Shown here piece by piece: positions 23,664 through 32,239 of a stretch of DNA of 64,000 nucleotides. This stretch comes from Mycobacterium bourgelatii (lineage in GTDB: Bacteria; Actinomycetota; Actinomycetes; Mycobacteriales; Mycobacteriaceae). Position 1 is the first letter of the stretch, and every line of letters starts with the position of its first letter. Below the pieces are notes generated by a model, which saw only the letters and a program-made list of their open reading frames with translations, had not been told where the DNA came from and made no database searches. The stretch covers positions 4,030,001-4,094,000 of the forward strand of contig NZ_BLKZ01000001.1 in assembly GCF_010723575.1 (NCBI RefSeq), read 5' to 3'. The position numbers and the translations under genes are program-made.

Positions 23664-24313
23664 GAGGGGCTCCGTTCGTCGAGGGAGAGCAGGCCACGAT
23701 CGGCCAGCAGATCGAGCAGTGGCCGTGCGGCCTCGTGGATCGCGTGGATGTCGTCTTCGTCGGGACGGCCGTCGGGGTCGCCGGGCAGCATGAGCAAGGC
23801 TCCCCCGGGCAGACTCACCGCCGACAGCTTCCTAACAGTGTCAGGGGCGGCGGCAGGGTGCTCGGCCCAAAACCGCCTCCGTCTTGCTGGCCGCTCCTGT
23901 TCGCGAGCGTGCGTGTCGGTACGGCGACACACCGTCGAATCCGGCATTTCGTGCACGCTCGCGGCAGGTTCCGACGGCGGGGCCAGAACTTCTTCGGGGA
24001 CGGCGGCGACGCGGCGCAACGTTTCGTCGGTCGCGCCCGCGAGCTCGGCCTGGATCTCGGCCAGCGACCGACCCTCGGCCTGCCGGCGTTTGACCGCAAT
24101 CACTTGCAGCAACTGCCTCGGGCCATACAGCGCCGTGCGCCCCTGCATGGCCGGGCGATCCACCAGACCCGTCGTCGTATACCAGCGCACCGCCCGGCGA
24201 TCTGGTAGCTCCCGGACCCGGCCGTTCGGCGCTCCCGGATACGCGGGATCGGCCAGTCCGACGGCAACCCGTCGCACCAACTCGTCCAGCGTCCACGACG
24301 CCTGCGCGGTCAT
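23660..24313 (-). CDS. MerR-like transcriptional regulator
   Basis: A 217-residue protein. The N-terminal 90 residues are a MerR-type winged helix: WTLDELVRRVAVGLA, an insert, then LPDRRAVRWYTTTGLVDRP, ALYGPRQLLQVIAVKRRQAE and GRSLAEIQAELAG. The C-terminal half is variable, has no Cys-rich metal-sensing loop, and ends LLDLLADRGLLSLDERSPS. Its last four bases overlap the start of the VIT-VWA gene, so the two are translated together and a functional link is likely. The promoter region carries two direct TGACACTGT repeats, which suggests autoregulation. The ligand is unknown. Confidence 0.82.
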   Translation of the reverse strand: MTAQASWTLDELVRRVAVGLADPAYPGAPNGRVRELPDRRAVRWYTTTGLVDRPAMQGRTALYGPRQLLQVIAVKRRQAEGRSLAEIQAELAGATDETLRRVAAVPEEVLAPPSEPAASVHEMPDSTVCRRTDTHAREQERPARRRRFWAEHPAAAPDTVRKLSAVSLPGGALLMLPGDPDGRPDEDDIHAIHEAARPLLDLLADRGLLSLDERSPS

Positions 24314-24320
24314 GTTGTCG

Positions 24321-24350
24321 ATACTGACACTGTAATCGTGACACTGTCAA
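24321..24350 (-). promoter_or_regulatory. Promoter and direct repeats of the MerR-like gene
   Basis: On the minus strand TTGACA (24350-24345) is followed, after 18 bases, by CAGTAT (24326-24321), seven bases before the ATG. The copies of TGACACTGT at 24325-24333 and 24339-24347 overlap this promoter with a 14-bp period. A TTGACA with a long spacer is typical of MerR-controlled promoters. Transcription may be leaderless. Confidence 0.55.
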
Positions 24351-24570
24351 TGTTTGGGTGAACGAGAGTGCCGCCCGCGAAGCGCTTATCGTCGACTGCT
24401 CGTCGGTGCGTTGGAGGACTTGATGAAGGCCGAACAGGCCAGGCCGATCGCGAAGGGCACTGCGTCGGCGACGCCGACAGCGATCAGTGGATGGTCGAGG
24501 TCTTCGACCGAGGAGGCCGTCCTCGCGGCGGTCGGTGCCGCCTTACTGACAAGGCGTCGTTCGGTCTGGG

Positions 24571-25890
24571 TCAGCCGTGGTCGGGCGGACGGATGCCGAG
24601 GGCCTGCAGGAGTTGGTCGCGCGGGCTCAGCTGCCTGAAGGCATCCTCGCGAGTCGGGTTACGGAATTCGCTTTCGCCGTAGAGCTCCGAGGTTCGCAGC
24701 TCCGTCAATTTCTTTATCTTGTCGCGCAACGTCCGAAGACTCGGCAAGGGAAGGAGCAACAGCGCTTTGTCGCCCTCGACATGCGCGGCGTGCTGGGCGG
24801 CGTGCTGGGCAGCATGCGCCGAAGTGTCCGTGCGCGCCAGGTTGGGGTGAGCCGCGTCGTTCAGCTGCAGTGACGGGGGCTTGGACAGCGACTGTTCCGC
24901 TGCCGCGGATGCGGTTGTGGGGGTTGCCGGTGCTGGCGCCGCCGCGGGAGCCACCGGCGCCACCGGTGCGGTCATGCCCGCGATGGGGGCGAATTCGCCG
25001 TCCGTTCCGGCAAAGGTAGCCCCGGCCCCGGCGTCTCCGACATTGCCGGCGCCATGTCCAACGCCACCGGTAACCCCGGCAAACAGGCCGCCCGGATTGA
25101 GCACGCCGGAGCCGCCGGCCCCACCACCCAATGGCGTCGCCGGGACAGCGGGTCCGGTCGCGGCTGCACTGGGACCGCCAGCTGCAAAGTTCGGGTCAGC
25201 GACCCAACCGGCCGCACCACCGCCGGTGGTCATGAAGTTGATGCTTCCCGCCCCGCTGGGTGCGCCGCCGTTGCCGACCGACGCGGCGGACGAGCCGCCA
25301 CCACCGCCCGTACCGCCACCGCTGAAGTCGCCGCCACCAGCATGGACGGCTGACCCACCGCCCGCCGCAACGCCGCTACCAGCACCCCCGTCGCCACCGA
25401 GCCCGCCGGCCCCTACCCCACCGCTGCCACCGCCGTATGACGTAGAACCGACCGGGGCCGCGCCGGTGGTTTTTCCATCGGCGAAGACCCGCTCAGCGGT
25501 TTCCCGGCCGGTGCCCACCGCACTCTTGGCGCCGTCGATCAACGAGCGCCCGGTCGGGGATTCGGCGGCTGCCTTGACGGCGCCAAAGGCATCTTGCATC
25601 GGCGAGACGTTGGCGGCCTCGGTGGCCGCATACGAACCCGCGCCGCTGCGCATGAGCTGCACAAACTGCTCGTGGTACGTCGCCGCCTGAGCGCCGACGG
25701 CTTGGTAACGCGCCGCGTGATAATTGAACAGCGCCGCAATGTAGGCCGATACCGGATCCCCGCCCGCGGCCGTCAGGTCTGACGTCGGGGCGGCAGCGGC
25801 GGCATTGGCCCCGCTCATCTGCGCAGCGATCGCGGACAGGTCATTGGCCGCCGCGGCCAGCAACTGCGGCGTAACGTTCAGATCCGGCAT
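24571..25890 (-). CDS. PE-family protein with glycine-rich extension
   Basis: A 439-residue protein. Residues 1-100 form a PE-type helical hairpin (LLAAAANDLSAIAAQMSGAN ... HEQFVQLMRSGAGSYAATEA). The Y-A-A-T-E string fits the YxxxD/E signal for type VII (ESX) secretion. Residues about 145-320 are Gly/Ala-rich (GGGSGGVGAGGLGGDGGAG type), reminiscent of PE_PGRS proteins although not the strict GGAGG repeat. The tail is polar and partly charged (RTLRDKIKKLTELRTSELYG, SPRDQLLQALGIRPPDHG) and is not a known enzyme domain. The start MPDLNVTPQ departs from the usual MSFV of PE proteins. No PPE or ESX partner gene is adjacent. It is probably surface-exposed or secreted. Confidence 0.85.
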   Translation of the reverse strand: MPDLNVTPQLLAAAANDLSAIAAQMSGANAAAAAPTSDLTAAGGDPVSAYIAALFNYHAARYQAVGAQAATYHEQFVQLMRSGAGSYAATEAANVSPMQDAFGAVKAAAESPTGRSLIDGAKSAVGTGRETAERVFADGKTTGAAPVGSTSYGGGSGGVGAGGLGGDGGAGSGVAAGGGSAVHAGGGDFSGGGTGGGGGSSAASVGNGGAPSGAGSINFMTTGGGAAGWVADPNFAAGGPSAAATGPAVPATPLGGGAGGSGVLNPGGLFAGVTGGVGHGAGNVGDAGAGATFAGTDGEFAPIAGMTAPVAPVAPAAAPAPATPTTASAAAEQSLSKPPSLQLNDAAHPNLARTDTSAHAAQHAAQHAAHVEGDKALLLLPLPSLRTLRDKIKKLTELRTSELYGESEFRNPTREDAFRQLSPRDQLLQALGIRPPDHG

Positions 25891-26047
25891 AGGGAGCTCC
25901 CACCCCTGCTGTCAGTCGGCTGTGGCGCTCGTCATCGTGCCATAGCTACGGCAGATCGTATCGCTGTAGAACGCGTTACACCGAGACTTTGGGCGTAGTT
26001 ATCGCAAGGACACCCAATATGTCCTGGTCAGGCACCGCCAGTTGGGC

Positions 26048-27700
26048 CTACCAGCGTGGTGTCGATACCAACGAGTCCGGGCTCGGCGGTACCGCTGCGG
26101 AGGTAACTGTGGTCATTTCGGCCGTGCGGTTCATCCACCATTGACGGACGCGGTAGCGCTGCGGCTTACCCGTGGCCGTCTTGGGCAACTGTTCGGTGAA
26201 TTGGATTGCCCGAGGCAGCTTGAAGGCCGCCAACCCTTCTCGGCACCAATCGATCAGTTCCGTCTCGCCGACGTGCTCATGGCCCGGTGCGCAGACAACC
26301 AGGGCCACCGGCTTGTCAATGCCATCGGCGTTGGGCACGCCCACTACGGCGGCGTCAGCGACAGCGACATGTTCGAGCAAGCGTTGCTCGACCTCGACCG
26401 GTGACACCCAGATGCCGCCGGCCTTGAGCAGATCATTGGATCGGCCCAGGCAGTGGTAGTACCCGGCGTCGTCGACGAAGTAGGTGTCTCCGGTTCGAAG
26501 CCAGTCACCGTGGAACACGGCTTGCTCGGCGCCGGGGCGCTGCCAATATCCGAGCGCAATCGAGTCACCGCTGACGTACAGGTCGCCGGGCGTCCCTCGC
26601 TCGACAATGCGACCGTCGGTGTCTCGGATTTCGATCCGGTATCCGGGCACCGGCTTGCCGGTGGTGCCCGGGCAGATGTCCTCAGGACGGTTGGACAGGA
26701 AGATGTGCAGCGCCTCCGTGCTACCGATGCCATCGAGGATGTCGACACCGAAGCGCTGCCTGAATCGAGTCTGCACGGCGACGGGCAGTGCTTCGCCGGC
26801 CGACACGCACAACCGAACGGTCTGGAACGAAGTGTCCGGTATCTCGGCCTGTAGCAGGCTGGCGTAAAAGGTCGGCACCCCGAAAAAAAGGCTCGGCGCG
26901 GTCGCCGCGATTCGGTCGCACATCGTGCGTGGGGCGGGCCGGGCGGGCTGCAATATCGTCGTTGCTCCGGCCGCCAGTGGGAAGAACAAGCTATTGCCGA
27001 TTCCGTAGGCAAAGAACAATTTCGCCACAGACAAACAGCGGTCTTCGGGCCGTATGCCCAATACCCGCCGACCGTAGCTCTCGTAGACGTGGCGGATGCT
27101 GGCGTGCCGATGCATGGCCGCTTTCGGCGTCCCCGTGGTTCCGGAGGTGTAGAGCCACAACGCCCATTCGTCGGCGCGGGTGAGTGCGGGATCCTCGGCA
27201 TCCTCGGGTTCCGCGGGATCCGCAAAGGCACCGACGATGCCAGCCCATGCGTGGACACTGACGGTGCGGCGCGACAGTCTCGGCAGGACGTCGTTGGCGC
27301 AGCCGGAAACGATGAGATGGTCGACATCGTTCGATGCTTCGACGGCCGGCAGCAACGCCGGTAGGTACTGCTCGGTCGCGACGACCGCGCGAGGCTTCGA
27401 GTCTCGGAGAATGTGTTCCAACTCCCGCCCGATGAGCATCGTCGACACCGGTACGGCCACCAGACCCGCATGAAAGGCCGCCAAAATCGTGCTGGCCATC
27501 TCGATGTCGTCGGCCATCACCAACACGATGCGGTCGTTGCGCTGCAACCCGAGCCCCCGAAAGCCTGCGGCTAGGCGGCTCACTTCGTCGGAGAGCTGCT
27601 GGTAGGTCCGCACGCCCGACCCGATGACCGCTACCTTGTCGCCCAGCCCCTGGCGTACCCGTCGATGTACGAGGAAGTCGGCAGCGTTGAAGAGCTCCAT
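26048..27700 (-). CDS. Benzoate-CoA ligase
   Basis: A 550-residue ANL-superfamily adenylating enzyme, best matching benzoate-CoA ligases, which activate benzoate with ATP and CoA. Core motifs are LYTSGTTGTPKAAMHRHAS (phosphate loop), FFGVPTFYASLL, GIGSTEALHIFLSN, GDWLRTGDTYFVDDAGYYHC and LPKTATGKPQRYRVRQ, which contains the catalytic Lys. The aromatic-acid type is suggested by the HRHASI and GIGSTE variants and above all by the boxC and boxB neighbours. The start at ATG 27700 lies 4 nt after the boxC stop, and the ribosome site lies within the end of boxC. It is the last gene of the box operon. Other aromatic acids as substrates cannot be excluded. Confidence 0.9.
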   Translation of the reverse strand: MELFNAADFLVHRRVRQGLGDKVAVIGSGVRTYQQLSDEVSRLAAGFRGLGLQRNDRIVLVMADDIEMASTILAAFHAGLVAVPVSTMLIGRELEHILRDSKPRAVVATEQYLPALLPAVEASNDVDHLIVSGCANDVLPRLSRRTVSVHAWAGIVGAFADPAEPEDAEDPALTRADEWALWLYTSGTTGTPKAAMHRHASIRHVYESYGRRVLGIRPEDRCLSVAKLFFAYGIGNSLFFPLAAGATTILQPARPAPRTMCDRIAATAPSLFFGVPTFYASLLQAEIPDTSFQTVRLCVSAGEALPVAVQTRFRQRFGVDILDGIGSTEALHIFLSNRPEDICPGTTGKPVPGYRIEIRDTDGRIVERGTPGDLYVSGDSIALGYWQRPGAEQAVFHGDWLRTGDTYFVDDAGYYHCLGRSNDLLKAGGIWVSPVEVEQRLLEHVAVADAAVVGVPNADGIDKPVALVVCAPGHEHVGETELIDWCREGLAAFKLPRAIQFTEQLPKTATGKPQRYRVRQWWMNRTAEMTTVTSAAVPPSPDSLVSTPRW

Positions 27701-27704
27701 TCGC

Positions 27705-29366
27705 TCACACCCGCTGGACGTCGAACGTCGCATGTTCGCCGGACCCGTAGGTGCGCAGTGCGCCGTCGGGACCCACGGCATTGGGCCGCACGAAGATCCA
27801 GTTCTGCCAGGCGCTGAGTCGGCCAAAAATCTTTGTTTCCAGCGACTCCGGACCCACAAATCGGCAATTGGCCTCCATGCCGCTCAGCGCGTCGGGTGAG
27901 AGTGACGCTCGCTCTTCGAGGACGATCCGAAGCTCCTCGGCGAAATCGATGTCGTCGAGAACGGACGTGACCAGACCGAGCTGAGCGGCGTCAGTGGCCG
28001 AAATCGACGTGCCTATCTGTTCGGCCACGGCCACAAGCTGTTTCGGGTGACCGTAGAAACGTGACTCGAGCCGAGTGAGGCCGTTTCCCATCGGATAGCT
28101 GCCGAAATTCGATTCGGTGACTTCGACGGTCGCCGGCGTCGCGTCCGTGTCGAGGTCCTCGTAGATGCCCTCGAGCATGAACTGGCGGTCACACGCCAGC
28201 GCCAACTCGAGCAGCATCCCCACGTACGCACAACCAGGTTCGATGACGGCGAACAAGCTGCGGCTGGTGACGTCCAGACGCTTCAAAGTTCTTTTGTAGT
28301 AATGGATTACCTCGTTGATGAACCAGTCGTTCTGGTGGTCCAGCAGTTGGCGGTCGTAGGCGCCGACCAAGTCGGCCTCGCCGACGACACGGAACACCCA
28401 AAGGCCCAGCGCGGTTTCGTTGGTGCGCAGATGCAGGATCAAATCATCCAGTTCGCGGGTGAGCGCCAGGGGCCAGTACGAGGCACCTTGCCGGACGGCT
28501 TCGGCGGGACCAGCGGGTGGCTCCGAATCCGGTCCCGAAACCACGATGTCGACGCACCGCTCGTTGGGGTGCATCGTCGCCCGGACATACCGATACGCGA
28601 TCTCATTCGCGTCCACTCGTGGGGTCAACGGCGTCAACGCGACGCCCGCCGCACTCTCCGGGCGCCACGACCGGCGAGCGGCACTCTCGGCGCGCGCGCG
28701 AACCCGTTCGCCGAATTGCGCTCGTGGCACGGCCTCATCGACGAGGCCCCACTCGACGGCGGTTGCCCCACGTATGCCTTCCGGTCGTGTCGCAAAGGCG
28801 TCGGCACGGTCCTTGCGAACCTTGCGCTTGTCGACCACTCTGGTCAGACCGCCCGTTCCCGGCAGGACTCCAAGGAGGGGGACCTCGGGCAGCGAGACCA
28901 CCGACGATCCGTCGTCAATGAGGATGATCTCCTCGCACGCCGCGGCGAGCTCATAACCACCACCCGCCGCCGTCCCGTTGAGCGCGGCGATGTATGTCTG
29001 ACCCGAGTTCTCCGTCGCATCCTCGATGCCATTGCGGGTTTCGTTCGTGAACTTGCAGAAGTTGACCTTACACGAGTGTGTCGACTGCGCCAGCATCCGA
29101 ATGTTGGCTCCAGCACAGAACATTCGGTCCATACCACCGGTGACGACAACAGCCTTCACCTCCGGGTGTTCGAACCGAAGACGTTGGACGGCATCGTAGA
29201 GTTCGATGTCCACTCCCAAGTCGTATGAGTTCATCTTGAGCTCGTAGCCCGGTACCAATCCCCCGGTGGGATCCACGGCGAGCGTCAACGTTGCGATGGC
29301 TCCGCCGAAATCCAGCCGCCAGTGCCGGTATTGCGAGGGTTCGGTGCGATACGACACTACGGTCAT
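27705..29366 (-). CDS. boxC: Benzoyl-CoA-dihydrodiol lyase (2,3-epoxybenzoyl-CoA dihydrolase)
   Basis: A 553-residue double crotonase-fold protein that hydrolytically opens the ring of 2,3-epoxybenzoyl-CoA in the aerobic CoA-dependent benzoate (box) pathway. The N-terminal part has the crotonase oxyanion-hole region (VKAVVVTGGMDRMFCAGANIRM and AALNGTAAGGGYELAAACEEI). The C-terminal part has a second, degenerate crotonase unit with LFAVIEPGCAYVGMLLELAL. The length matches known BoxC. ATG 29366 overlaps the boxB stop by 4 bp (ATGA), so the two are translationally coupled; an upstream in-frame start would lie inside boxB. The product is a 3,4-dehydroadipyl-CoA semialdehyde, whose further enzymes are not in this window. 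Confidence 0.93.
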   Translation of the reverse strand: MTVVSYRTEPSQYRHWRLDFGGAIATLTLAVDPTGGLVPGYELKMNSYDLGVDIELYDAVQRLRFEHPEVKAVVVTGGMDRMFCAGANIRMLAQSTHSCKVNFCKFTNETRNGIEDATENSGQTYIAALNGTAAGGGYELAAACEEIILIDDGSSVVSLPEVPLLGVLPGTGGLTRVVDKRKVRKDRADAFATRPEGIRGATAVEWGLVDEAVPRAQFGERVRARAESAARRSWRPESAAGVALTPLTPRVDANEIAYRYVRATMHPNERCVDIVVSGPDSEPPAGPAEAVRQGASYWPLALTRELDDLILHLRTNETALGLWVFRVVGEADLVGAYDRQLLDHQNDWFINEVIHYYKRTLKRLDVTSRSLFAVIEPGCAYVGMLLELALACDRQFMLEGIYEDLDTDATPATVEVTESNFGSYPMGNGLTRLESRFYGHPKQLVAVAEQIGTSISATDAAQLGLVTSVLDDIDFAEELRIVLEERASLSPDALSGMEANCRFVGPESLETKIFGRLSAWQNWIFVRPNAVGPDGALRTYGSGEHATFDVQRV

Positions 29367-30871
29367 CGCCGTACTCCGCAGGCTTGGTCCTCGAGGGAGG
29401 CTTCGTCGTCGAGGTGTACATAGTCGAATTCCACTGGCTGGCCGTTGATTCCTACCTTCGGCGGCGCGATCCAACCGGCGAAATCCCCTGGTTGATAGTG
29501 CGGCACCATCAATTTCGCCACGCGCTCCCGGTCCTCATCGGTGGGTAGCCACGCCTCGGCCTTGCGGTGCCACTCCTCGCTCGTCAGCACTTCACCGGTT
29601 GGTGATATCCAGTGACCGGCGTAGGTGCCGATTGTCCGGTTGAAACCCTCGTGCGGCAGCACAAGTCGTTCGTCAAGACCGACGGCTGCGAGCGCCTGGT
29701 TCCAGCGGTGAACCCCGTTGCGGCAGTCCGCAACGTATTCGTCGCGAAGGTCGAGGTTCAGCGCGGTGAGGTAAGGCACCGTGTCTTCAACTATCGCGCC
29801 GCCACGTACCGTGCGCATGGGATACTTTGCGGCCCTGAGCATGTGATCGTCGTCGCGACGATCCTCCTGCCAGCGTCCCTTGAGACCTCCGGTGTAGTAG
29901 GCGGCGGCATTGGTGGATTGTTCGGAGCCGAACAGGTCCATCGAAACCGAGAACTGGGCATTGAGGTATTTCTGAATTACGTCCAGCGGAATCCCGCCGT
30001 ACTGGAAGAGGTCGACCGAGCCGTGCGCGGCCATCAACTCCGCCGTGCGCTGGACTGTTCGCTGGACGCCGCTGGCCCCGACGAACATGTGGTGCGCTTC
30101 TTCTTTCAACATGAACGCACAGGTGCGGGCCAACGGATCAAAGGCCGACTCTTTCAGCGTCCCAAGTTGATACTTGCCGTCGCGGTCAGTGAAGTAGGTG
30201 AACATGAAGAACTGCAACCAATCGGTGGTTGCCTGATTGAAGGCCCCCAATATGCGAGGAGTGTTCCGGTCACCGGAGTGGCGCCGAAGCAGCTGTTCCG
30301 CCTCGTTGCGGCCGTCACGTCCGAAGTAGGCGTGCAATAGATACACCATTGCCCATAGGTGCCGGCCCTCTTCGACGTTGACTTGGAACAGGTTTCGCAG
30401 GTCGTACAGACTGGGCGCGGTTCGGCCGAGAGCGCGCTGCTGCTCGACCGACGCGGGTTCGGTATCGCCTTGCACGGTGATCAGTCGCATCAACTCGGCT
30501 CGATGCTGGCCCGGTACCTCCTGCCACACCGGGTCACCTTTGTGCCTTCCGAAGCCGATTCGGCGATCGAGGTCGCGTGGAGCCAGGAATATGCCCCAGC
30601 GGTATTCCTGCATCGGGACATGGTCGAAGTGAGCCCAACCATCACGACCCACCGCTATTGCGGTGCGCAGGTACACGTCCTTGGTGGGCAGTTGAGGGCC
30701 GAGCGTCTGCCACCAGTCGAGGAATTGTGGTTGCCAGCTCTCCAAAGCGCGCTGCAGTCGGCGGTCCTCGGACAGGTTGACATTGTTCGGAATGCGTTGG
30801 CTGTAGTCGATTTTGCTCAGTGGCCCGACCGGTGCCGGCGCAGTGCCGACAGGTGCCCGTTCAGTCGTCAC
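29363..30871 (-). CDS. boxB: Benzoyl-CoA 2,3-epoxidase subunit B (diiron oxygenase)
   Basis: A 502-residue non-haem diiron monooxygenase that epoxidises benzoyl-CoA using O2. The four-helix-bundle ligands are visible in two EXXH motifs, NVEEGRHLWAM and KEEAHHMF. Other family blocks are MQEYRWGIFLAPRDLD and QATTDWLQFFMFTYFTDRDG. Translation starts at GTG 30871 with AGGAGG six bases upstream. It is the first gene of the boxB-boxC-ligase operon and is divergent from a PaaX-type regulator. The reductase partner BoxA, an iron-sulfur flavoprotein that passes NADPH electrons to BoxB, is not found here and must be supplied from elsewhere. Confidence 0.94.
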   Translation of the reverse strand: MTTERAPVGTAPAPVGPLSKIDYSQRIPNNVNLSEDRRLQRALESWQPQFLDWWQTLGPQLPTKDVYLRTAIAVGRDGWAHFDHVPMQEYRWGIFLAPRDLDRRIGFGRHKGDPVWQEVPGQHRAELMRLITVQGDTEPASVEQQRALGRTAPSLYDLRNLFQVNVEEGRHLWAMVYLLHAYFGRDGRNEAEQLLRRHSGDRNTPRILGAFNQATTDWLQFFMFTYFTDRDGKYQLGTLKESAFDPLARTCAFMLKEEAHHMFVGASGVQRTVQRTAELMAAHGSVDLFQYGGIPLDVIQKYLNAQFSVSMDLFGSEQSTNAAAYYTGGLKGRWQEDRRDDDHMLRAAKYPMRTVRGGAIVEDTVPYLTALNLDLRDEYVADCRNGVHRWNQALAAVGLDERLVLPHEGFNRTIGTYAGHWISPTGEVLTSEEWHRKAEAWLPTDEDRERVAKLMVPHYQPGDFAGWIAPPKVGINGQPVEFDYVHLDDEASLEDQACGVRR

Positions 30872-30906
30872 GATGTCCTCCTCGGGCTGAGGGGTAGGTA
30901 CATTAC

Positions 30907-30943
30907 TCTACACTTTTGTTACGACTCGTCTATGTTTTGTAGA
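30907..30943. promoter_or_regulatory. Inverted repeat TCTACA-N25-TGTAGA in the box/paaX-type divergent region
   Basis: A 6-bp inverted repeat with a 25-nt spacer lies in the AT-rich middle of the region between boxB (start 30871) and the PaaX-type gene (start 31055). PaaX-like repressors bind widely spaced dyads next to the operon they control. This is the best operator candidate, on symmetry and position only. Confidence 0.45.
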
Positions 30944-31054
30944 AGATAATTGCCGGCTGACAAAGACCCCGGAGAAGTTTTTGCAGAACCGACAGCGACA
31001 ACGGTCGGCCACCGGCCGTGTCGTCACGGTCGTCGAATACGAAAGAATGCGTCC

Positions 31055-31903
31055 ATGACTGTCGGCGAGGCCACGATCGATGCGGCATCGCGGTGGCCGG
31101 ACGGAGGCGCTAGCGCCGGGAGCCTCCTGCTGACGGTCCTCGGTGAGTTCGTATACCCCCGGGGCGGTCCGGTGTGGACGGCCGCGTTGGTGACCGGCCT
31201 CGCCGCACTAGGTATCGAGGAGAAAGCCGCGCGCCAGGCCATCGCACGTACGGCGGCCAAAGGCCTACTGGAATCAGAGAAGTCGGGCCGCCGCGTGTCC
31301 TGGCATATCACGCGATCGGGCACCCGCCTCCTTACCGAGGGCACCCGGCGCATCTACGGCTTCTTGACCGATCCGTCGCCATGGGACGGGCAGTGGCTCG
31401 TGCTCTCCGTCGGGGTCCCGGAGACGCAACGCAAATTGCGTCAACGCCTGCGGACTCGACTCACCTGGCTGGGCATGGGTTCGCCGAGTCCGGGCATCTG
31501 GATCCTGCCCGACGTCAGCAAGGTCGGCGAAGTCGAGACGATCGTTGATGAACTTGGCTTGGGAGACAAGGCATTCGCCTGGACGGGAAAGCTCACCACG
31601 ATTGGCAAGGCCGAGACCTTGATCGGCGATGCCTGGTCCTTGACCGAAGTCGAGGGACGCTATGCGGATTTTCTCGCAACGTTCGGAGAGCTCCGCGCAA
31701 CCACGCCGCTCAAAGCCTTCCAGGCACAGGTACGGCTCGTGCATGCCTGGCGGCAGTTTCCCTTCCTTGATCCCGCCCTGCCGCGTGAACTCCTCGATCA
31801 CGACTGGCCGGGCCCGCAAGCGGCCGCGCTCTTTCATCGCCGACACGACGAGTGGCACGCTCCCGCCCAGCAGTACTGGACCGAACTGGAAGCGATTTCG
31901 TGA
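31055..31903 (+). CDS. PaaX-type transcriptional repressor
   Basis: A 282-residue regulator of the PaaX family. PaaX represses phenylacetate catabolism in other bacteria and is released by the aryl-CoA intermediate. The N-terminal winged helix (about residues 20-95) is LLLTVLGEFVYPRGGPVWTAAL, then KAARQAIARTAAKGLLESEK and GRRVSWHITRSGTRLL. The PaaX C-terminal region follows, with TWLGMGSPSPGIWILPD and a final HAWRQFPFLDPALPRELL block. The start at ATG 31055 gives the normal N-terminus; an upstream in-frame ATG at 30950 would run through the control region. It is divergent from the box operon, so benzoyl-CoA is the likely inducer. It converges on the STAS gene with a 15-bp gap. Confidence 0.88.
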   Translation: MTVGEATIDAASRWPDGGASAGSLLLTVLGEFVYPRGGPVWTAALVTGLAALGIEEKAARQAIARTAAKGLLESEKSGRRVSWHITRSGTRLLTEGTRRIYGFLTDPSPWDGQWLVLSVGVPETQRKLRQRLRTRLTWLGMGSPSPGIWILPDVSKVGEVETIVDELGLGDKAFAWTGKLTTIGKAETLIGDAWSLTEVEGRYADFLATFGELRATTPLKAFQAQVRLVHAWRQFPFLDPALPRELLDHDWPGPQAAALFHRRHDEWHAPAQQYWTELEAIS

Positions 31904-31918
31904 CCGGCCCGCAGCGCA

Positions 31919-32239
31919 TCACTCTTCGGAGGGGGAAACCTCGATGGACACCAGTTCGGCCAGACCGCTCATGGTGAGGGCGGACATCAGCAGGGGCTGG
32001 GCGATGAGTTCAATGTCGTCGGCGTGCGCGAACAACGCATTGATCGCAGCGCTGTCGAGGTACTCCACGGCACTCAGGTCAACGGTGACTTTCTCGCCAC
32101 GTGCCGCGGCTTCAGCGGTGGCCGCAGCGAGTGCTTCGTTGAACTCGTCGATGTTGCTCAGGTCGATCTCTCCCACAGCGACCAACACGAGCTTGCCGGT
32201 ACTGGAAATCGCGGTGTCAAGGGTGAGCAACGTAGGCAT
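31919..32239 (-). CDS. STAS-domain anti-anti-sigma factor
   Basis: A 106-residue single STAS domain. MPTLLTLDTAISSTGKLVLV leads into GEIDLSNIDEFNEAL and the phosphorylation-site loop VDLSAVEYLDSAAINALF. The Ser in LDSAAI is the expected target of a partner HATPase kinase. Such proteins release sigma factors by capturing anti-sigma kinases when unphosphorylated. The start at ATG 32239 overlaps the upstream gene's stop by one base (TGATG), so both are made together. That partner encodes the matching phosphatase and kinase domains. An upstream extension into that gene is rejected. Confidence 0.9.
   Translation of the reverse strand: MPTLLTLDTAISSTGKLVLVAVGEIDLSNIDEFNEALAAATAEAAARGEKVTVDLSAVEYLDSAAINALFAHADDIELIAQPLLMSALTMSGLAELVSIEVSPSEE

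Noticed and set aside
24354..24638. A plus-strand 94-codon frame between the MerR-like and PE genes
   Set aside because: It overlaps the PE 3' end on the other strand and has no recognisable sequence or ribosome site. The 220-bp gap is left as non-coding.
24881..25690. A proline-rich 269-codon frame on the plus strand
   Set aside because: It is the complement of the glycine-rich part of the PE gene; Gly codons read as Pro on the other strand.
26344..27471. A 375-codon alternative frame inside the benzoate-CoA ligase gene
   Set aside because: It is an out-of-frame Arg/Ser/Pro-rich translation, while the ligase frame carries all the family motifs.
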